Origin: Oscillospiraceae bacterium
GTDB lineage: Bacteria > Bacillota > Clostridia > Oscillospirales > Oscillospiraceae
Direction of reading: 5' to 3'
DNA length: 8,471 bases
Assembly: GCA_031261245.1 (NCBI GenBank)
Contig: JAISKU010000041.1
Span: 1 to 8,471 of the forward strand
Shown: piece after piece, positions 1 to 5,389 of the stretch
Layout of the letters: each line of letters begins with the position of its first letter
Numbering within the stretch: position 1 is the stretch's first letter
The notes under the pieces: model-generated
Databases searched by the model: none
Seen by the model: only the letters and a program-made list of their open reading frames with translations
Told to the model about the DNA's origin: nothing
Translations under genes and position numbers: made by a program

Positions 1-510
1 GCGGACGGCGGCTTTGAGGTGCGGCGCGGCGCGTCGCCCTCGGCGGCGATACGCGATATCTACGAAAACGGACGAATGTACGGCACGGAGTGCGCCACCG
101 CGATGCAGCTCGTGTACTATGGCGCGCTGCTCGACACCGTGCCGGAGACGGCGTTCGACAGGCAGTTTTCGGGTCTGCAGCTGATGAACTGGCACGACAT
201 CTCCCCCGCGCTGCGCGAGACGGGGCTGATGAGCCGCCGCGCCGACTATCTGCCGGGCGACAGGCGGTACTTCGCGAACCCGGACGTGAACCTCGAAACG
301 CCCGAATGGCAGGGCGAAAACGTCATCGACATGGGCGACGGCACGTTCTACGGCCACGGAATGGGGCGCTACCGCGCCGACGAAATTGTGTCGGAACTAA
401 ACCGCAACCGCCGCCCCGGCTCCGCGCGCGCGGCGTACCTGATGAACTCCGCCGGGCGGCCGGACTTTGAGCGGCTGTTCGGGATTTTCGGGCAGACTCG
501 GGTGGCGTAG
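1..510 (+). CDS. tgl: Protein-glutamine gamma-glutamyltransferase (spore coat transglutaminase), C-terminal part, 5' truncated by window edge
   Basis: The frame is open from base 1 and ends at TAG 508-510, giving 169 residues. The text resembles Bacillus subtilis Tgl (about 245 aa) as I remember it: AIRDI-ENG, ECATA, a WHD/WHY segment, YFANPD, W-GENVI and a GHG near the end. Roughly 75-85 N-terminal residues lie outside the window. The expected catalytic residues are all visible: Cys at codon 31 (91-93, in ECATA), Glu at codon 106 (in GEN) and His at codon 119 (in GHG). The 13-residue Glu-to-His spacing equals that between Glu187 and His200 of the B. subtilis enzyme. Tgl forms epsilon-(gamma-glutamyl)lysine crosslinks between coat proteins on the spore surface, so the host probably sporulates. 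The last four codons, including the stop, coincide with the start of the downstream 113-bp repeat unit. The first in-window GTG (19) is not a credible start because homology continues upstream of it. Confidence 0.88.
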   Translation, partial: ADGGFEVRRGASPSAAIRDIYENGRMYGTECATAMQLVYYGALLDTVPETAFDRQFSGLQLMNWHDISPALRETGLMSRRADYLPGDRRYFANPDVNLETPEWQGENVIDMGDGTFYGHGMGRYRADEIVSELNRNRRPGSARAAYLMNSAGRPDFERLFGIFGQTRVA

Positions 511-738
511 GACACTTGTCATTCAGAGGCGCGAAGCGGCGAAGAATCCCGTGAGGCTGCGCGTCGATTATGCGGGATTCCTCGCTGCGCTCGGAATGAC
601 AGGGGGATACGCGGGTGGCGTGGGACGTTTGTCATTCAGAGGCGCGAAGCGGCGAAGAATCCCGTGAGGCTGCGCGTCGATTATACGGGATTCCTCGCTG
701 CGCTCGGAATGACAGGGGGATACGCGGGTGGCGTAGGA
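499..738. repeat. Two tandem 113-bp copies of a palindromic intergenic repeat, plus 14 bp of a third
   Basis: The segment CGGGTGGCGTAGGA occurs at 499-512 and 725-738, with a one-base variant at 612-625, giving an exact period of 113 bp. The two full units differ at only about four positions (for example around 509-516 versus 622-629, and G572 versus A685). Each unit contains a long imperfect inverted repeat that begins GTCATTC (518 and 631) and ends GAATGAC (594-600 and 707-713), with AATCCCG/CGGGATT pairing inside. Reverse-strand text of the type GTCATTCCGAGCGCAGCGAG is a pattern I recognise from many unrelated bacterial genomes, where it yields spurious proteins containing HSERSEES. No transposase is present, so it is REP/MITE-like. 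Transcripts from tgl would form a strong hairpin here. Confidence 0.85.
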
Positions 739-810
739 AAACGTGAAAAGGTGACGCGACAAAAAGGGTGATCATCGCAAAATGGCACGGGGCGATGTGG
801 ACATCGCCCC
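511..810. other. Gene-free stretch between tgl and the XRE regulator
   Basis: This 300-bp interval holds the tandem repeat units (to 738), about 50 bp of unremarkable sequence (739-788) and the hairpin at 789-810. Open frames here, such as the minus-strand one at 568-762, merely translate the repeat. I see no RNA gene and no convincing promoter. Confidence 0.7.
789..810. repeat. Perfect 10-bp inverted repeat abutting the XRE stop codon
   Basis: GGGGCGATGT (789-798) and ACATCGCCCC (801-810) are exact reverse complements separated by GG. The hairpin abuts the minus-strand stop codon (811-813) of the XRE gene. On the minus strand it is followed within 20 bases by a short T-run (CCATTTT), so it could work as a weak terminator for that gene. 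GGGCGATG-type palindromes followed by CCCCCTAC are familiar as dispersed repeats in Clostridia genomes, so a mobile palindrome is equally plausible. Confidence 0.7.
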
Positions 811-1026
811 CTACGCTTTTGGATATGGTTCGCGGACGTCCGTCCTGTCCGCGAGATAGTCCAAGCTCGTGCGGAAAAAGTCCGCCAGTATCGTCAGATT
901 TTCGACCGTCGGCACGCGCGCGCCGCTTTCATACTTCGACAGCAACGACTGGTCAATTCCCGTTTTCATCTGCAACGACAGCTGCGTCATTCCCGCGGCT
1001 GTTCGCAGACGTCTCAAATTGTCCAT
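811..1026 (-). CDS. Small XRE (Cro/CI-like) helix-turn-helix transcriptional regulator
   Basis: The product is 71 residues and is essentially a single HTH_3 domain: LRRLRTAAGMTQ, then LSLQMKTGIDQSLLSKYESG with the recognition helix, then the typical P-TVENLTILADFF and TSLDYLADR ending. It should bind DNA as a dimer. I chose the ATG at 1026-1024 because GGGTGATG lies just upstream at normal spacing. The in-frame ATG at 1041 and the more distal one at 1086 have no ribosome binding site. The gene is divergent from the 50-residue ORF at 1120, with an operator-like palindrome between them, so autoregulation and control of the neighbour are likely. The last codon and stop lie against a hairpin repeat, suggesting that the original C-terminus may have been altered. 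A lysogeny-type or toxin-antitoxin-type regulator are both possible; no other phage genes are visible. Confidence 0.85.
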   Translation of the reverse strand: MDNLRRLRTAAGMTQLSLQMKTGIDQSLLSKYESGARVPTVENLTILADFFRTSLDYLADRTDVREPYPKA

Positions 1027-1060
1027 ATTTACATCACCCATGAAATTATGACAGGGCGAC

Positions 1061-1088
1061 ATATTGACAATATGACAATTTGTCATAT
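1061..1088. promoter_or_regulatory. Operator-like overlapping palindromes with TGACA repeats
   Basis: A 19-bp palindrome spans 1070-1088 (ATATGACAA, T, TTGTCATAT; nine perfect pairs). A second, 13-bp palindrome ATATTG-A-CAATAT spans 1061-1073 and overlaps it. TGACA recurs at 1049-1053, 1065-1069 and 1073-1077, and its inverse TGTCA is at 1081-1085. The site lies between the divergent XRE gene and the small ORF, and the larger palindrome fills the spacer of the rightward promoter, the classic position for a repressor. A leftward -10 candidate is CATAAT (1050-1045) with TTGTCA at 1070-1065, but the 14-bp spacer is too short, so the leftward promoter is uncertain. Confidence 0.7.
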
Positions 1089-1091
1089 AAT
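1064..1091 (+). promoter_or_regulatory. Perfect consensus promoter for the 50-residue ORF
   Basis: TTGACA at 1064-1069 and TATAAT at 1086-1091 are both exact sigma-A consensus hexamers, separated by 16 bp. Transcription would start near 1098, about 22 bases before the ATG at 1120. The 19-bp palindrome at 1070-1088 covers the whole spacer and part of the -10 box, so a bound repressor would shut the promoter off. Confidence 0.82.
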
Positions 1092-1119
1092 ATTAAAAAA
1101 CAACAAAAGAGGTGCAAAA

Positions 1120-1272
1120 ATGCCTGATTACGAGAAAATGTACTTCAAGCTTGCGGCGAGGCTCGCCGACGTCACCGAGTTGTTAATCGAGATTCAACGG
1201 GAGTGCGAGGAGATTTACATCGAAAATGAGGACAAGCCGATTTTGCAGATTGTGACGGAGGACGGGGAATAG
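1120..1272 (+). CDS. 50-residue conserved-type small protein paired with the XRE regulator
   Basis: The ATG at 1120 has the ribosome site AGAGGTG (1108-1114) at correct spacing and follows a perfect promoter, which argues strongly that it is a real gene. The in-frame upstream start at 1048 lies before the promoter and is rejected. The product MPDYEKMYFKLAARLADVTE (continuing to 50 residues) is acidic and looks mostly alpha-helical, with a heptad-like stretch about residues 8-35 (LAARLADVTELLIEIQ). It has no membrane segment or signal peptide. Similar short proteins beginning DYxKMYFKL are familiar to me next to XRE regulators and in prophage-like regions of Clostridia, but I know of no assigned function. 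It may be the regulator's partner or an antirepressor; that is inference. Its TAG stop is followed by T7 (1275-1281) without a clear stem. Confidence 0.72.
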   Translation: MPDYEKMYFKLAARLADVTELLIEIQRECEEIYIENEDKPILQIVTEDGE

Positions 1273-1282
1273 CGTTTTTTTG

Positions 1283-1311
1283 TTGCAAGCGGGCGCGAAA
1301 TGTGTTATATT
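1283..1311 (+). promoter_or_regulatory. Promoter of the zinc-ribbon membrane protein gene
   Basis: TTGCAA (1283-1288), a 17-bp spacer and TATATT (1306-1311) form a good sigma-A promoter, with a TGT extended -10 element at 1303-1305. The T-run at 1275-1281 lies directly upstream. The predicted start near 1318 would leave a very short leader of about 18 bases, so the transcript would begin almost at the ribosome site AAGGAGGG. Confidence 0.6.
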
Positions 1312-1335
1312 ACCTGAAACAAGGAGGGAATGGAC

Positions 1336-2352
1336 ATGTTTTGTATAAACTGCGGCAAGGAAATCGCGGAGGGCAGCGTGTTTTGCAAATTCTGCGGGAC
1401 GCGGCTGCACGGCGAGGCCGAGCCTGTTCGCGAGGAGCCCGTCCGTGAGGAGCCCATAACACCGCCGGAGAGCGTCAATCCTCCGGAGAGCGTCGAAATT
1501 GCGGGGCCGGTGACGCCCGAGACGCAGAGCGCGGACGCGACGGCGCCCAAGGTGGTCGGCGCGAGGCCGCGCGGCGGTCTTGGCGGGAAGATTCTGAGCC
1601 TTGTTGTGAGCCTCGGCATGGTGATAGGCGGCCTTAGCGGCAAGCTCGTCTTTCGCGGGACGAACAGCAGCGGGCTTCTCGTGGTGGCCGGCTGTCTGTG
1701 GCTGCTTTACGACATCTTTACGATTGTGGTGTACCTCAAAAGGAGCGGCGAGGCGGCTCCGGACGTTGCGGCGCCCGTCGGCGCGGGCACTGCGGACGGC
1801 GGCGCGGCGGCGCGGCTCGCGATTCCGAGGAGATCCAATATTGCGCTTTTGGCGGCGCTTCTCATGGCGGTCAACGTCGCGTATCCGCTGATTTCCAACA
1901 TCATTAGCTACGGCTTCGACTTCCGGTTGCTCCTGAACGCGCTTCCGGGCATCATTTTTGTCGTGCTCGCGCTCGGGCTATTGAAGAAGAACAGCGGTCT
2001 GCTCGTTATCCCCGCCGCGGCGTCTGTTTTCGTCCAAATTGTCGGCGTCATCGGCTATACGCCGAGCGCGTACTTTTACGTATGGTTACTGGTGGACGTC
2101 CTCCTGCTGCTCACGGTCATTCTGACCGTGAACGGGCGCGGCAAATCAAACCGTCTGCTGATTATCGCCACCGTCGCGGCGTTCGCGATAGATATGGCGT
2201 GCAACATACTTATCGCGAGGCAGTACGGCTATCCCCTCCCGCCGCTGTCGTATTTGATTATCACGTGCTACTATGGCGCGTATTTTACCGTCGCCGTCGC
2301 GCTGAAGCCCCCGAAGCCGCAGAACGTGTGGGACGAGGATCCGTTCCGGTAG
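1336..2352 (+). CDS. Zinc-ribbon domain-containing polytopic membrane protein
   Basis: The product is 338 residues. Residues 3-20 form a four-cysteine zinc ribbon (C3-x2-C6-x10-C17-x2-C20, FCINCG and FCKFCG), typical of small zinc-binding domains at the N-terminus of many Bacillota membrane proteins. A proline/glutamate-rich linker (about 28-80) contains short duplications (REEPVREEP; PPESVNPPESV). About eight hydrophobic segments follow: 85-107, 112-134, 168-192, 198-217, 220-241, 246-265, 272-294 and 304-323, with a glycine/alanine-rich loop around 138-163. AAGGAGGG at 1321-1328 lies too close to the ATG at 1330 but correctly spaced for the ATG at 1336, which therefore is the start. No catalytic motif is visible in the membrane part, so its function is unknown. 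It is transcribed alone, from its own promoter to a strong terminator. Confidence 0.85.
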   Translation: MFCINCGKEIAEGSVFCKFCGTRLHGEAEPVREEPVREEPITPPESVNPPESVEIAGPVTPETQSADATAPKVVGARPRGGLGGKILSLVVSLGMVIGGLSGKLVFRGTNSSGLLVVAGCLWLLYDIFTIVVYLKRSGEAAPDVAAPVGAGTADGGAAARLAIPRRSNIALLAALLMAVNVAYPLISNIISYGFDFRLLLNALPGIIFVVLALGLLKKNSGLLVIPAAASVFVQIVGVIGYTPSAYFYVWLLVDVLLLLTVILTVNGRGKSNRLLIIATVAAFAIDMACNILIARQYGYPLPPLSYLIITCYYGAYFTVAVALKPPKPQNVWDEDPFR

Positions 2353-2363
2353 GTCGGGCATAT

Positions 2364-2399
2364 AAAAAAACATCGGCGCGTGCGCGCCGATGTTTTTTT
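2364..2399. terminator. Bidirectional Rho-independent terminator
   Basis: A7 (2364-2370), CATCGGCGCG (2371-2380), TG, CGCGCCGATG (2383-2392) and T7 (2393-2399) form a perfect GC-rich stem flanked by A and T tracts, so it works on both strands. It sits between the zinc-ribbon gene (stop 2352) and the convergent thioesterase gene (stop 2401), serving both. Confidence 0.95.
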
Positions 2400-2400
2400 G

Positions 2401-2811
2401 TTACTCTGCGGCGGCGATTATCTTCGCCCACACGGCGGGGAGGTTTTCCTCGAGGTTGTACGCGCGGCCGTCGGGGCCTGTCCAGATGTGGAACGTCTCG
2501 GCCGCGTTGACGAGCTCTCCGGCGGCGTTTTTCAGCTCGTAGGCGAGCTTCAGCTTGCGCGGGGCGTACTCGAGTATCCTCGTCGTGACGGTGAGCGTCT
2601 GCGGATACGTCGCGGGGGCCTTGTATTGCAGGTGCAGATCCACCATCGCGGGGTTGATGCCGACCTTTTGCGAGTCCTCAAACGAGAAACCCATCGCGGC
2701 GAAAAAGTCCATGCGCGCCATCTCGTACCAGACCGGATAGACGGCGTGGTGGATTATGCCCATTCTGTCGCACTCCGGAAAGCGCGTCTCGATTGTCGTT
2801 GTCGTCGTCAT
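2401..2811 (-). CDS. Acyl-CoA thioesterase of the 4-hydroxybenzoyl-CoA thioesterase/YbgC hot-dog type
   Basis: The product is 136 residues, the standard length for a single hot-dog domain. The N-terminus ETRFPECDRMGIIHHAVYPV followed by WYEMAR matches the family signature in which an Asp (D15) begins D-x-x-G-x-x-x(H)-x-x-Y-x-x-W/Y-x-E-x-A-R on the long central helix. D15 is the expected catalytic acid. Such enzymes hydrolyse acyl- or aryl-CoA thioesters in the cytoplasm as dimers or tetramers. The substrate cannot be told from sequence. The ATG at 2811-2809 overlaps the stop of the upstream MerR gene by 4 bp (ATGA), and a GGGAGG site lies about 8 bases before it inside that gene, so the two are cotranscribed and probably translationally coupled. 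The MerR protein may sense an acyl compound handled by this enzyme; that is inference. Confidence 0.85.
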   Translation of the reverse strand: MTTTTTIETRFPECDRMGIIHHAVYPVWYEMARMDFFAAMGFSFEDSQKVGINPAMVDLHLQYKAPATYPQTLTVTTRILEYAPRKLKLAYELKNAAGELVNAAETFHIWTGPDGRAYNLEENLPAVWAKIIAAAE

Positions 2812-3623
2812 TTCGCGTCCTCCCGAACGGGCAGCCAGACCTCAAAATACCCCGTCTGCTCCCCGTCCTCCATGACGCTGCACGCGAGGTTGCCGAACGC
2901 GCCGCGCTCCGGCGAGTAGCCGTTCGCGCGCGCGTAGTCTAAAAGAAAGTCGAGCTTGCGCGCGGAGAATCTGTCCTGCCCCGCGGACTTGAACGCCGAG
3001 TGTATGCACAGGCGCGACGGCATCTCGTGCACGGGCGGCGAGATGCTGACGCCGAATTCCTCAATGTACTGCGCCGCAATCGAGAAGCCCCACTCGTACT
3101 CGTCGAGCCCGCCGGCCATCGCGCCGTCGGGAATCTCAAAATACCGGCGCGTGAACGGCATGTACTTCAGCCAGCGGCGCGAGACGTCCGCCGTACCCTC
3201 GCGGTTGTCGTACTCCGTGTTGCGGCGGTTTATGTAGTAGTAGAAGCCGGAGCACGTGCGCACGTCGCACGTGCCGACGCAGCTTTTTGTGTTCGCGAGG
3301 CGCTCCTGAAATTTCTTGATGCGCTGCAGCAGCAGCTCCTGACGGCGTATCGAGGCGAGAATCTCCACGCCCTTCTCCTCGAGCGTCCCGAGAAGTCCGT
3401 CAAACGAGCACTCCGTCACCATGCTCGCGACCTTTTCGATGCCGAAGCCGAAGTTCTTGTACCACAGGCAGTCGATGAGATAGTTGATGTCCCACGTGTC
3501 GTAGTAGCGGTAGTTGTTCTGCGGGTCTTTCGCAGGCGTCACGACGCCCTTTTCCTCGTAGTAGCGTATGAGGTCGGCGGATATGCCGAGAATGCGCGCC
3601 ACCTCGCCTATCTTGTATTTCAT
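2808..3623 (-). CDS. MerR-family transcriptional regulator with C-terminal ligand-binding-like domain
   Basis: The product is 271 residues. Residues 1-70 are a MerR winged helix: YKIGEVARILGISADLIRYY with EEKGVVTP and NNYRYYDTWD. Residues about 75-112 form the usual dimerisation helix. The remaining 160 residues, including the YFEIPDGAMAGGLDEYEWGF region and the ending TGYFEVWLPV, look like an effector-binding domain of the BmrR/GyrI-like class. This is a general similarity, not a motif match. Three cysteines, C115-x3-C119-x4-C124, sit at the end of the coiled coil, where metal- or redox-sensing MerR proteins carry ligands; C52, C72, C206 and C248 are also present. The ATG at 3623-3621 follows a 17-bp-spaced promoter and a G-rich upstream segment. 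The gene is divergent from the PucR regulator and forms an operon with the overlapping thioesterase. Confidence 0.85.
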   Translation of the reverse strand: MKYKIGEVARILGISADLIRYYEEKGVVTPAKDPQNNYRYYDTWDINYLIDCLWYKNFGFGIEKVASMVTECSFDGLLGTLEEKGVEILASIRRQELLLQRIKKFQERLANTKSCVGTCDVRTCSGFYYYINRRNTEYDNREGTADVSRRWLKYMPFTRRYFEIPDGAMAGGLDEYEWGFSIAAQYIEEFGVSISPPVHEMPSRLCIHSAFKSAGQDRFSARKLDFLLDYARANGYSPERGAFGNLACSVMEDGEQTGYFEVWLPVREDAK

Positions 3624-3658
3624 CTGCGCCCGTCGCCCCCAATCCGCTCTTTTTTACC

Positions 3659-3687
3659 ATTATAAACGCGTTCCGCAAAAAAGTCAA
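3659..3687 (-). promoter_or_regulatory. Promoter of the merR-thioesterase operon
   Basis: Read on the minus strand, TTGACT (3687-3682), a 17-bp spacer and TATAAT (3664-3659) form a near-consensus sigma-A promoter. The predicted start near 3652 leaves a leader of about 30 bases. The palindrome AACGCGTT (3665-3672) lies in the spacer, where MerR proteins bind. The spacer is the ordinary 17 bp and not the 19-20 bp stretch typical of promoters activated by MerR untwisting, so it may be constitutive or repressed. Confidence 0.8.
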
Positions 3688-3727
3688 AAAAATTCGGTTG
3701 TGTTTTGTGAGAAATGAAAATAATTCG

Positions 3728-3756
3728 TTGCTAAAGCCATTGAATTATGGTATACT
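3728..3756 (+). promoter_or_regulatory. Promoter of the PucR-type regulator gene, with flanking inverted repeat
   Basis: TTGCTA (3728-3733), a 17-bp spacer and TATACT (3751-3756) with an extended -10 TGG (3748-3750) form a good promoter, with a start near 3763 and a leader of about 48 bases. ATAATTC (3720-3726) and GAATTAT (3742-3748) are inverted 7-mers 22 bp apart flanking the -35 box. TTTTGTG (3703-3709) and CACAAAA (3760-3766) form a wider inverted pair. Either could be an operator, but the region is AT-rich and both could be chance. Confidence 0.65.
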
Positions 3757-3810
3757 TCACACAAAAATTACTGTCGGCTCGTGTTCGCGCTAAAACAAAA
3801 GGGGTGTTCT

Positions 3811-5325
3811 ATGAAGCTGAGTATGTGGATGCTGTTCGACGAGCTGGCTCAGTACGGGGCAAGGAGCGCGATACGCGACGGAAATCCCGTCATTGAGGAC
3901 GTGCGCGTGTTCATCGCCGGGGACGTTTGGGAGGACAGCTGCGTCTGTCTCGGTCGCTCCGACGACTTTTTCGGCGACGGCGGCGACAGTGTTATCCTCA
4001 TAAACGGGCGCGACACCATCACATTTGAAAACGCGCGGCTGCCGGAGACGCTAAACCGCGTCATCGGCATTTTCGGCAAATACAGGCGGTGGGACGACGC
4101 GCTGCGCAGCGCCGTGCACAGCGCCGATCCCTTTCAGAACATCCTCGACGTGGCGCACGACGTGTTCCGATGTCCCATGTTCTTCGGACACAAGAATCTG
4201 CGCATTTACGCGATAACGCGCCAGTACTCCGAGGAGCAGGTGTACGTCGGGTGGGACGAGGTCAAGGCGATAAACACGATGCCGCCGAGCCTTTTCGGGC
4301 ACCTCAAGCCTATCGATATGGCGCTTTTCCCCGACGACGCCGACCCCATCGCGATTCCCGCCCTCGACGACGACAGCAAGTTCTTCGACTACCAGATACG
4401 CGCGAACTGCTACCTGCGCGGGAACATCTGGGGGCATCTGTACATCTATTACAGCAGGGCGGAGGTCAGTCCGGCCTTGTTACAGCTCGCCAGACACGCG
4501 GCGGACATATACGGCGAGCTGCTCGACTCCTCGCAGAGCGGCACCGACAAATACACGCAGTACTCCTTCCTCACGGATCTGCTCGACGGCAGGGAGACGG
4601 CGGTCGGGGCGATGACGGGCATCTACTGGGCGCTCGGCTGGCCCGAGACGGAGGAGCTTGTGCTGTGCAAGATAGCCACGCCGCCCGTGACCTACGACGG
4701 CGTGTTCTTCGACTGGCTGTGCGAGTCGCTGTCGGCGCAGGCGGCGGGCTCGATCGTGTTCCCGTACAGCAAGTCCGTCGTGCTGATACTGCGGCAAAGC
4801 GACACCGACCTCGACGAGCTGATCTCCGGCTTCGCGCAGTCGATGGAGCGCGGCAACTACCACTGCGGCATAAGCTTCCCCTTCGTCGGGCTTGAGAATA
4901 TCCTCCCGCACTTTTTTCAGGCGGGCTACTCCATCGAGTCCGCGACGAGTCCGGAGCTGCGCACGCACTATTTCAAGGACTGCGCGTTCGACGGGCTGGC
5001 GGCCGCGCTGAAATCGCACTTGGAGTGGCGCGACTGGGTGCTGCCGTCGATTTTCAAGCTGATAAATTCCGACGAGGCGCACGGCACGGAGTACTACAAG
5101 ACGCTGTACTGTCTGCTGATAAGCAACGGGCACCTCGGAAACACCGCGAAACGGCTGTATATACACCGCAACACGCTGATGTACCGGCTTGAGAAGATAG
5201 CGCAGATACTCGAGGCGGATATTTTCAATGAGAGCGTCTCCGCGTTTTTGCGGTTTTGCTACGCCCTGATGCGCGACGAGTACCCCGTCGTAATCCCCGA
5301 CGAACAGGGGGAATACGCATTGTAA
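3811..5325 (+). CDS. PucR/CdaR-type transcriptional regulator
   Basis: The product is 504 residues. The C-terminal HTH of the PucR/CdaR class is clear at about residues 435-475: NGHLGNTAKRLYIHRNTLMY, followed by RLEKI, ending in a helix rich in FLRFCYAL. The long N-terminal part shows no enzyme motif. Residues 1-100 resemble the first domain of Clostridial PucR proteins, and about 105-245 could be a GAF/PAS-like sensor; that assignment is inference. No membrane segments are visible, so it is cytosolic. I chose the ATG at 3811 because AAAGGGGTG (3797-3805) precedes it at proper spacing; the GTG at 3781 lacks a site. PucR proteins usually activate adjacent catabolic genes when a pathway compound is present. 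The cupin gene starts 64 bp after its stop with no terminator between, so it may be both target and operon partner. Confidence 0.85.
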   Translation: MKLSMWMLFDELAQYGARSAIRDGNPVIEDVRVFIAGDVWEDSCVCLGRSDDFFGDGGDSVILINGRDTITFENARLPETLNRVIGIFGKYRRWDDALRSAVHSADPFQNILDVAHDVFRCPMFFGHKNLRIYAITRQYSEEQVYVGWDEVKAINTMPPSLFGHLKPIDMALFPDDADPIAIPALDDDSKFFDYQIRANCYLRGNIWGHLYIYYSRAEVSPALLQLARHAADIYGELLDSSQSGTDKYTQYSFLTDLLDGRETAVGAMTGIYWALGWPETEELVLCKIATPPVTYDGVFFDWLCESLSAQAAGSIVFPYSKSVVLILRQSDTDLDELISGFAQSMERGNYHCGISFPFVGLENILPHFFQAGYSIESATSPELRTHYFKDCAFDGLAAALKSHLEWRDWVLPSIFKLINSDEAHGTEYYKTLYCLLISNGHLGNTAKRLYIHRNTLMYRLEKIAQILEADIFNESVSAFLRFCYALMRDEYPVVIPDEQGEYAL

Positions 5326-5389
5326 ATGTAGGTCATGCAGTCCATAACGCGGTTGTGTAAAAATCAATATTATTAAGGAGCGGCAGAGT

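Noticed and set aside
499..738. Possible CRISPR array
   Set aside because: There are two 113-bp head-to-tail units with no unique spacers; the structure is a palindromic tandem repeat.
568..762. Minus-strand open frame containing CHSERSEESR
   Set aside because: It only translates the palindromic repeat copies; no ribosome site or promoter.
1273..1285. Terminator after the 50-residue ORF
   Set aside because: T7 is present but no GC-rich stem precedes it; more likely part of the next promoter's upstream region.
1330..1335. ATG at 1330 as start of the zinc-ribbon gene
   Set aside because: It is one base from the AAGGAGGG site, too close; the ATG at 1336 has normal spacing.
3781..3810. GTG at 3781 as start of the PucR-type gene
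   Set aside because: No ribosome site; it lies close to the predicted transcription start, while ATG 3811 has AAAGGGGTG.
5326..5389. Separate promoter for the cupin gene
   Set aside because: A TATTAT at 5368-5373 has no matching -35 at 16-18 bp; cotranscription with pucR or an activator-dependent promoter fits better.
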